From the NCBI GenBank assembly GCA_947497945.1, contig CANMIP010000034.1:1-59973 (forward strand): a DNA stretch of 59,973 nt. The letters run 5' to 3'. Origin of the DNA: an uncultured Tropicimonas sp. (lineage in GTDB: Bacteria > Pseudomonadota > Alphaproteobacteria > Rhodobacterales > Rhodobacteraceae). Position numbers and translations under genes: made by a program. The notes under the pieces were generated by a model. That model was given only the letters and a program-made list of their open reading frames with translations, was not told where the DNA came from and did no database searches. Positions 53,414 to 59,973 of the stretch are shown here, one piece after another (position 1 is the first letter of the stretch; each line of letters begins with the position of its first letter).

Positions 53414-54832
53414 CTACTTTTTCATGGGCGGTTTGGAAGCTCCTGGTTCGCCTTGCTGCCATCCAGCGGCCAAGAGCTTGTCGGTCACAGCTTTCGTCTG
53501 ATCCGGGTTCGAGTAAATCCGGCCAAAGACGACGGATGGATTGAAGTCCGGCCAGTTTTCCATGAGTTCGTGCGCATATTTCCGGGCTTTTTCGGCCTCT
53601 CCAAGCCCTTGGTAGGAGGCCGACAGATAGGCATAGTTCGGCGCTGAGATCGGAGAACCGGACAGGCTGGCCGCGATCATCGTGTCGATGGCGTCCTGAT
53701 ACAGTCCAAGGTGAAAACTCGCGGCCCCATATAAGCTTTGGTTTGCGTGACGACCCATATCTGACGTCCGTTGGCGGTCGGGATCTGCGGCTTCGCGAGC
53801 GGCGTCGTATTCGCCCGTCAGCAGCATCTCCAAGGCGTAAAAATCCAGGACGTTTCCCTCCTTTGGAGCAAGGTCGAGAGAGAGCTCGGCGTGTTCTCTT
53901 GCCTCGGCGTCGCGTCCCTCGACAAGGAGCGTCCAGGACAGTGCTGATTGGGACCAGGAGTTTGTCGGCGAGAGCTCGATGGCGCGGTCGACCATTTGGC
54001 GGGACTCGGCCAGGAGGCCGTTCCGATCCGGGCCATCGGGCAAAAGCAGTGCCATCGCGGCAAGACTTTGAGCGGCCCCGGCATATCCGCCGAAATAGGT
54101 GTCATCCTTTCGGATCGCCTGCTCGAACATGGCCAGCGACAGCTCCAACTGCCCGCGTTCGAACATCGGAAAGATCAGGTTCCGCGCATGATCCGAAAGC
54201 GTCACGGCCTGTAGACTGGAGGGCGACCTGGTCATCCTGGCCCGTCGCTCTGCTTCAAGTCTTGGGTCGGCAGTCTCTGGCGCCATGAGTGTTTCGGATG
54301 TGTCCGGCCGCCCGAACGGAGACGTGATGGTCCCGAGCAGGAAACCGCAGCCCAACGCGACGAGAACAGCGCCCACGATGGCTATCGAACCCCGGCTGCG
54401 CCGAAGGTCGGCATCGGCGGCTTTCGGCTCCGCATCAGAGGGCGACGTCTCCAGGGACCTGACCTCAAATCGGGGCGCATAGGCACCGGGATCGACATGA
54501 ATGAAGAGCGGGTCATTCTGGCCTGGACCGGCGTAATACTCCGCCAACCGACGCCTCAGTCGTCCGGCATCGACCCGAACAATGTTGTGGCTGTCGGTAT
54601 CCTGATCGAGCGCCCGATCGTAGAGATCTTCAGCAATGATCTTGGCGAAGATCTTGCGTTCGGGGTCGGCGAGATGCCTGGTCACGATGTAATCGAGCAG
54701 ATCTACCAGCCGGCTTGCCCCCGCAAAAGACTCATCCGACTTGATCCGCTCCAACGCCTCCAGAATCTCTGTTCGCGACGCCAGGACGGCGTGTTGAGTG
54801 TTTGAAACGGAGTGGCTCTCTGCGCCTCCCAT
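53414..54832 (-). CDS. Membrane-anchored winged-helix regulator with TPR domain
   Basis: The 472-aa protein has an N-terminal DNA-binding-like domain (about 20-125: ILEALERIKSDESFAGASRL, HNIVRVDAGRLRRRLAEYY, DPGAYAPRFE). One membrane helix is near 150-172 (IAIVGAVLVALGCGFLLGTI). The periplasmic C-terminus has TPR-like helices (LELSLAMFEQAIRKDDTYFG, AREHAELSLDLAP). This ToxR/CadC-like arrangement senses outside conditions and acts on DNA. It is divergent from the sulfatase locus, which it may control. ATG 54832 follows GAAGG. Confidence 0.85.
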   Translation of the reverse strand: MGGAESHSVSNTQHAVLASRTEILEALERIKSDESFAGASRLVDLLDYIVTRHLADPERKIFAKIIAEDLYDRALDQDTDSHNIVRVDAGRLRRRLAEYYAGPGQNDPLFIHVDPGAYAPRFEVRSLETSPSDAEPKAADADLRRSRGSIAIVGAVLVALGCGFLLGTITSPFGRPDTSETLMAPETADPRLEAERRARMTRSPSSLQAVTLSDHARNLIFPMFERGQLELSLAMFEQAIRKDDTYFGGYAGAAQSLAAMALLLPDGPDRNGLLAESRQMVDRAIELSPTNSWSQSALSWTLLVEGRDAEAREHAELSLDLAPKEGNVLDFYALEMLLTGEYDAAREAADPDRQRTSDMGRHANQSLYGAASFHLGLYQDAIDTMIAASLSGSPISAPNYAYLSASYQGLGEAEKARKYAHELMENWPDFNPSVVFGRIYSNPDQTKAVTDKLLAAGWQQGEPGASKPPMKK

Positions 54833-54938
54833 GTTACCTTCACTACCTGAAAAAGGTATATTTTCAAAGGGTTTCCTCCCCTTTAACACCGTGTGACACT
54901 CACGCCGGAAGCGGGTTGATGCAAACTGATCCCCGGAA

Positions 54939-55190
54939 ATGATCGAACGAACGAGCCGCCAGATGCACATCATGGATGAGCGCTTTCCGGAGCATGCCGT
55001 GTCACTTCGCCAGGGCCGTGGGGTGGACCCGGTGCTGGACGAGATCTGTCGAGACTACGAAACGCTTTCGATCGATTTGCTGGAGGCGGAACGCACCGAG
55101 GGGCGGTTGGACCGCGGCTATCAGATGGAACTGCGCGCCAGCCTCACAGGTCTTCGAGAGGAGATCCTTGCCAGGCTGCGAATGCTCTGA
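54939..55190 (+). CDS. Small hypothetical protein, 83 aa
   Basis: A charged helical protein (VLDEICRDYETLSIDLLEAE, LRASLTGLREEILARLRML). It has no signal or membrane helix. The start is uncertain (54939, 54963 or 54972), as no clear SD is present. It lies before the sulfatase relic. Confidence 0.55.
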   Translation: MIERTSRQMHIMDERFPEHAVSLRQGRGVDPVLDEICRDYETLSIDLLEAERTEGRLDRGYQMELRASLTGLREEILARLRML

Positions 55191-55298
55191 GCGGCATTCA
55201 AGGAATTGCCCAACCGACCAGATGCAGCAACGCCCATTCATGCAGCGGGAGCCGCTGAATGAAGACGCATAACCAAAAAAAGAAAATGGGGAGACATC

Positions 55299-56593
55299 AT
55301 GACTATCAGAACCTCGCTCCTGACGGCCACTTGCGCCGTCATGGTGCTGGCGGCGGGTGAAGTGACCATCGCGGAGGTCCTGAGTGATGCGGGCTACGCG
55401 ACCGCCCATATCTGCATGTGGCATATGGGAGATATCGAGCAGAGTTATGCCATCAACCAGGGCTTCGACTACGCCGAGCATCCGATCCACCAGCAGGCGC
55501 AACTCGCGCTGATGAACACGACTGCGCTGAACGAGGGCCATATTTCCGGCGTGGACATGCGCTTTCGGTCCGGCGAGTTGATGCTGGATGAGACCTTCCG
55601 CATCGATCCCTTCGCGATGGTCTACGGCATCGTTGGCGAAAAGGGCGGCAAGATGCGCGAGGTCGATATGGAACCGGGCCAGAAGTTTTCGCAGGACGAC
55701 TACAATGCGATAGGCCAGCGCTATCAGGACAAGACCATGGAGCAACTGGAGCAAATGGCTGCCGGCGACAAGCCGTTCTTCCTGCAATACTGGCCGCTGA
55801 TCCCGATCAGCTTCACGCGGACCGATATCGAACAGGCCCAGACGCTGAATGGCGGGCCGATCGCCGAATCCATCGTGAATATCGACCGGTATGTCGGTGA
55901 GATCCTGGACCGGGTCGACGAGCTTGGCATTTCTGACAACACCATCGTTTTCATCATGGCGACAACGGACCCTTCATGGAATTCGTCGACCGCAGCGGCC
56001 AGTCGGATCGAATCTAACGTGGTGCCAAGACCGAGCATCTTGAAGGCGGTGTTCGCGTGAATGCCTTTGTCCGCTGGCCGGACCTCATCGAAGCGGGCTC
56101 GCGAGTCAAGGACATCACCCACGTGTGTGACCTGTTCACCACCTTTGCCCGTCTCGGTGAGGCCGAGGCTGGCATCCCGCGTGACCGCATCATCGATGGC
56201 GTTGACCAACTGCCTTTGTGGCTCATGGGCGAAACCTATGGTCGCCGGGATTACGTGTTCGTCTATGAAGGATTCGTGTTGAAGTCGCTGGTAAAGCAGC
56301 AGTTCAAGATGCACCTGCCGCCTCCTGGTGGAAACCCGATCCTTGCGTCGATGTATGATCTCTACAAGAACCCGCGCGAGGACAGGCCTCAGGATTCCAT
56401 CCAGGTCGGCGTCGGCTTCGGCGCCAATTTCAGCCTGATGGCCCAACGCCACCTGGCAATGAAGGAGATGTATCCGGATCAGGCTCCGGGACATGGCGAA
56501 CTCTACGGCGGGATCGAGAATCTTCGCCCGGAGACCAAGGCGCTCGTCGACAATATCATGTTCGCTCAGAGCCTTTCGAAGACGCCGGAGTGA
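55299..56593 (+). pseudogene. Arylsulfatase, decayed (core deletion, frameshift, nonsense)
   Basis: A signal peptide (MTIRTSLLTATCAVMVLAAG) runs straight into EVTIAEVLSDAGYATAHICMWHMGD. About 100 residues carrying the CxPSR formylglycine site are missing, and the catalytic GKWHLGD motif has become CMWHMGD. Near 55958 one base is lost (IVFIMATTDP in place of a DNGP reading). TAA stands for Tyr in DRIYRGG. The C-terminal part (from NAFVRWPDLIEAGSR to 56593) continues in the other frame. It cannot be an active sulfatase. Confidence 0.88.
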
Positions 56594-56670
56594 TTGCCAC
56601 ATTCAAAGCGCTGGCCGGGGGAACCCGGCCAGAAATCCTGTCACCCTGAAGCCTCAAGAGATCGGACACC

Positions 56671-57486
56671 ATGTTTTCATCCGCCGCGCTGCGCCAGAAA
56701 CTCCCTCAACTCGCCGCCCTTTCGCTGGTTGCTGCGACACCAGGTGTTGCGACAGCTGATGCCGTGAGACTCACCTACTCCGAAGAGTGGCAACACGGTC
56801 TGACGGTTTACGGGTATCTACCGTCTTCGCTTTCGGGCACCTCGACCATCGCGGGAACCGGCGTTGATCTCGATCTCGATTTTCAGGACGCCTTCGAGCT
56901 TCTGGATTTCGGCATCTCGGCCCAATACGAAGGCTGGAAGGGGAAGTGGGGCGTCATTGTTGATGCCAATTACGCCGCCCTTGTGTTGGAGCAGTCCATT
57001 GCGCTGCCGGTTGGCGAGGCCGATCTTGACCTGGATGTCAAACAGACCTGGATCGGCGTGCTGGGCGGCTACAGGGTTGCGACCGGCATATATGGCGACA
57101 AGGGCCTTCGGTACTCCGTCGGTCTGCAAGCCGGCCTTCGCTACAACGAGTTGAAGCAGGAAGCCGACCTCTCCACCCCGGGCCCCGGCGTGACACCTGG
57201 CGGAAACGAAACCTGGACAGAAGCCATCCTCGGCGCAAGAGGCACCTGGGAGCTCTCCGATCGATGGTCCGTGGCTGTGGCGGCGGATGCCGGGCTCGGA
57301 GGGGAGAATGTCAACTCCCATTGGCGCGCGTCGGTCGGGTTCGAGTATCAGGCCTGGGAGAGTAGCTCGATCCGCTTCGGATGGCGGCACTACCAGATCG
57401 ACTACGAAAATCAGCGGTCTGACGGAACTATCGGCTACGATATCACCCAGACCGGTCCGCTCCTTGGTGTGACAGTCTCCTTTTGA
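56671..57486 (+). CDS. Outer-membrane beta-barrel protein
   Basis: The 271-aa protein has a signal peptide (ending near GVATA) and alternating beta strands (HGLTVYGYLPSSLSG, WIGVLGGYRVATGIYG, SVGLQAGLRYNEL) ending in Phe (LLGVTVSF), the classic outer-membrane C-terminus. It resembles barrels found beside sulfatases in Rhodobacterales. It might be a porin for sulfated compounds. It is intact, unlike its neighbours. Confidence 0.85.
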   Translation: MFSSAALRQKLPQLAALSLVAATPGVATADAVRLTYSEEWQHGLTVYGYLPSSLSGTSTIAGTGVDLDLDFQDAFELLDFGISAQYEGWKGKWGVIVDANYAALVLEQSIALPVGEADLDLDVKQTWIGVLGGYRVATGIYGDKGLRYSVGLQAGLRYNELKQEADLSTPGPGVTPGGNETWTEAILGARGTWELSDRWSVAVAADAGLGGENVNSHWRASVGFEYQAWESSSIRFGWRHYQIDYENQRSDGTIGYDITQTGPLLGVTVSF

Positions 57487-57558
57487 AACTTCCAAGGACT
57501 AAAGACCAGCCATTCCGGGCGGAGCAGGGTCGCCTCTCGGAACAAAGGGGAAGGGACG

Positions 57559-58296
57559 ATGACAAAGAGTACTCGACTGGCTGGGATTGCGTTGGCCGGG
57601 TTCGTCGGTTTGGCCGCGCAAGCAGAGGAGAACGCCTCCAATCCGCTCGCGGCCGTGAACAATACCGACCTGCGCTACAAATCCTTCGATCTCGACGGGT
57701 CGTCCCGTCAGGACGCCTCCATTGACGGCTCTTACATGATCACCCCTGATCTGAAGCTGAAATATGAGCTGCACTACAACTGGACCGATGGGACCGGTGA
57801 CAGGGAAAGCGATGTCGAAAAAACGAGTGCGAAGCTCATCTATTTCCCGTCACAGTGCGCTTTGAGCGAGACCAGGGGGCTCAAAACCGCGGTCGGGATC
57901 GAGTGGATCCTGGACGCCCGGAATACCGACAAGGGCATCGGCACGGGGTCCGACCAACTTGCGCCGCTGGTTGGCCTGGCCTTCGCCAACAGCAATTCCG
58001 GCCTGTCGCTCATCCCGCTCGTCCAGCACTACGAATCCTGAAATGGCGATGCCGATATCAGCCAGACCGCCATGCGCCTGATCGCCTAGCAGCCATTTGC
58101 CGATGATTACCGGGCGAAACTGGATCTGAAGGTTCCCTATGACTGGACCAACGAGGCATGGCCTGCCACGGCCGAATTGCAGCTTGGCTGCAATGTGAAT
58201 GCGGGTCTGGTGCTCTATACTGATCTCATGGCAGGAATCGGCGACGACAGGCCCTATGACGTGGGCGCAGGCGTTGGCATTCGGTTTATCTACTGA
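57559..58296 (+). pseudogene. Second outer-membrane protein, broken by two stop codons
   Basis: The signal peptide (TRLAGIALAGFVGLAAQA) and barrel-type strands run to TGA 58039. The same frame continues NGDADISQTAMRLIA, TAG 58087, then LDLKVPYDWTNEAWPATAEL and ends GVGIRFIY at TGA 58294. The end in an aromatic residue fits an outer-membrane protein of about 245 aa. Both stops look like single-base changes. Confidence 0.8.
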
Positions 58297-58810
58297 TTGC
58301 CTGATTGCCCGAAACACAGGCTTGGCGATCCGGCTCATGTCGACAGTCCCAAACGGATGAAACCCTCTGGACTGACTCGTCGAGCGAAAGCTGGAAATTC
58401 AACGAATTGCGACCTTCCGGATTATGCCCGTTTCCATCGCAATCGCTCTGCCCTTCGCGGTCTTCCCGGGGTGAAGAAGTGGACGGAAGATCTTCTGAAA
58501 GAATAGCTACCGCACGGACGCAAAGACGATATCGAAGCGTCCGAGTCGAGCCAATATGCGGCCGTTCGCTGCATGAGGGCTGGATGGCGGCAATGGGCTG
58601 GTCGTGAAGGACAAGAGATCTGAGGCCTTCGTCCGAAAAGTTCCAACATCGGACCTTGCCGTGTGAGCCCCGATGGATGCTTATGATGTGACCGTCGCCA
58701 TGTCTCCTATGCGAGCAAGCTGCATGTCAGGATTCGCCCTTGGTGTGCAAGCTTTTGACACCGCTCAATGGGTCTTCAACCGTATCATTCGGAGGTCCGA
58801 GGTCTGGTGG
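58297..58810. other. Gap with fragmentary frames
   Basis: No gene is convincing. Short frames on both strands have no recognisable motif. Confidence 0.35.
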
Positions 58811-59707
58811 TTATGGGCTATGCCGAGATCGGTCCAGTTTTGCGCCCACCTTGGTTCCCACATAGAGCCAGGGACGATAGAGGGTCCTGTAGAGGTCTGG
58901 AACGTCCTCGGTTCCGTTCCTGCGCTTCCTGACGGCATTCATTCCATGACGCATAGCCAGAGTGCGCATCCCTGGAACCCGTTTCTTCGAAGGTTCCATG
59001 GCGATCATCTCTTGCGTACCGGGGTATCTCAGGCTTCGGGTGGACAGATCTGGGGGGCGATCAGGTCATCGATTTCATCAAAGGGACAGGTATGCAGCCG
59101 TGGTTCGAAGAAATTGCAATGAACCCGGAAGATGTTCAGGATCGAAATCAACGTTCCGGGATTGAAGATCGCTCCATGGATGTAGGTTCCGCCCATCCTT
59201 GCTCCTCCTCCCCCAGCCCGTTCGGTCGGACTCTGCCGGATGCGAAGGGCAGACAGGAAGTTGCTCACGAGGTGAAGGGTTGCATTGTAGACCCACGGCG
59301 CCAAATCTTCGCGGAGATCCTGAGGCATGTACTCGGAGCCGAACGGCTGTTTTTCAGGCGCCAGCTGTGGAATCGCGGAAGAAGCGGAAATCCAACCACC
59401 TTATCCAGTTCGACGCTGGCTTGGGCTGATGACCCAATCCAGATGCTCGGGAATATCTGTGACTTGTAGTTCGGCCCTTGGAACGGCTTGTCACCTTGGG
59501 TTTTGGATCTTTTGATCGCTGGTGTGTGCCATTCAGTGAGAACTCCTCAGGGCATTCAAGGAAGCGCTTGCCGCAGGCACCGCAGCACGGGCCATCGAGA
59601 ACACCATTCATGTTTCTCAGGCGTTCAATTTCTTCCTCGAGATGCGTCGGCGATAGTATGGAGAAACCACTGTCGCAGATCTCACCATCAGGGGGGGACC
59701 AAGGCAT
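58811..59707 (-). pseudogene. Degraded coding region, possibly an old transposase
   Basis: On the minus strand, coherent pieces lie in different frames: a Cys-containing N-part (HLEEEIERLRNMNGVLDG, CCGACGKRFLECPEEF), a middle (GTYIHGAIFNPGTLISILNI, VHCNFFEPR) and a C-part (MRTLAMRHGMNAV, DVPDLYRTLYRPWLYVGTK). The middle resembles the end of DDE integrase-type proteins, but the family is not certain. The frames are interrupted several times. Confidence 0.4.
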
Positions 59708-59911
59708 CGGACCATTCGTTGATCTGGCCAGGCATGTGGGTCACTCCGATACCGGAAGGCCGATGAAACGCGTCTATGCGTTGCGCCGGCACCAGCCAAT
59801 GTGCAGGCGCCGGGCCCGTGTTTCTCGACCAGCTTGAGATCTTCTTGCGCAATGTCCTGCCGCCGCTCTGCCCGGTCATTCCGACGAGACCTGCCGTTGG
59901 AGTGCCCCATC

Positions 59912-59973
59912 TGAACTGGTCCACCGTTATATTTAGGAAACGGAGGACAAGAGATGGCGAACAAGCGACACAA
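59912..59973 (+). mobile_element. Left end of an IS3-family element (cut by the window edge)
   Basis: TGAACTGGTCCACC at 59912 looks like an IS3-type terminal repeat beginning TG. It is followed 42 bases later by the start of an orfA. The right end is outside the window. Confidence 0.6.
59954..59973 (+). CDS. IS3-family transposase orfA, first codons only
   Basis: ATG 59954 reads MANKRH, the usual beginning of IS3-family orfA proteins, preceded by GGAGGA. Only six full codons are in the window. Confidence 0.6.

Noticed and set aside
1-59973. CRISPR arrays, toxin-antitoxin pairs, phage or restriction systems
   Set aside because: No regular repeat-spacer pattern, no recognisable pair or phage structural, restriction or defence gene was found.

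Overview
The window looks like chromosome of a marine-type alphaproteobacterium of the Rhodobacterales (Roseobacter/Rhodobacter relatives). The reasons are high GC, strong GC-rich codon bias, a DUF1476/zeta-type F1-ATPase inhibitor, a DUF1638–corrinoid protein–homocysteine methyltransferase set typical of roseobacters with a split methionine synthase, an alphaproteobacterial LexA box (GTTC-N7-GTTC) and a Fur/Mur-like box in front of a SitABCD-type metal transporter. This is inference from protein reading; no database was searched.

Layout. 1-1655 is a small accessory patch: a doubly frameshifted secreted nuclease and a secreted hypothetical, lying at the 3' side of a CAT-anticodon tRNA. 2.1-34 kb is mostly housekeeping. 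It holds purine genes in two blocks (purMN; purC-purS-ADH-purQ), RNase D, sufE, the B12 methyl-transfer cluster, the ATPase zeta subunit, an lpxD-ACP-ketoacyl synthase operon, an isolated ilvN, two HAD phosphatases, phoH, a Mn/Zn ABC transporter, an AlkA-like glycosylase and rlmB. 34.0-38.8 kb is a lower-GC insertion-like segment with a hexonate/hexuronate-type catabolic set (SDR, RraA-family, mannonate dehydratase family), closed by a complete IS5-family element that landed exactly on a stop codon. 39.3-44.1 kb carries a TAXI solute-binding protein, an attenuator-controlled acetyltransferase and a penicillin-acylase-family hydrolase, followed by a 3-hydroxyisobutyrate dehydrogenase relic. 45.0-53.1 kb holds an envelope-related set: small membrane protein, XpaC, TelA, DUF2927 lipoprotein, secreted Cys peptide, SPFH-GYF protein and a YdjG-like zinc-ribbon membrane protein. 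53.4-60 kb is a decaying locus (winged-helix/TPR membrane regulator, broken arylsulfatase, outer-membrane proteins, degraded transposase-like DNA) running into the left end of an IS3-family element.

The most interesting signals are these: (1) a textbook four-arm transcription attenuator with a 15-codon leader peptide containing Phe-Tyr-Trp, ahead of a GNAT acetyltransferase (40.70-40.85 kb); (2) the TelA/XpaC/DUF2927/SPFH-GYF/zinc-ribbon set, which looks like a YdjGI-type membrane-stress module without PspA; (3) a LexA box 12 bp upstream of a PA0069-family radical SAM gene set inside the methionine-synthase cluster; (4) an unannotated 25-codon ORF with a perfect Shine-Dalgarno just after the homocysteine methyltransferase; (5) a likely small RNA ending in a strong terminator at 34.2 kb. 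Several genes are broken by single-base homopolymer changes, so sequencing error has to be excluded before biological conclusions are drawn from those.
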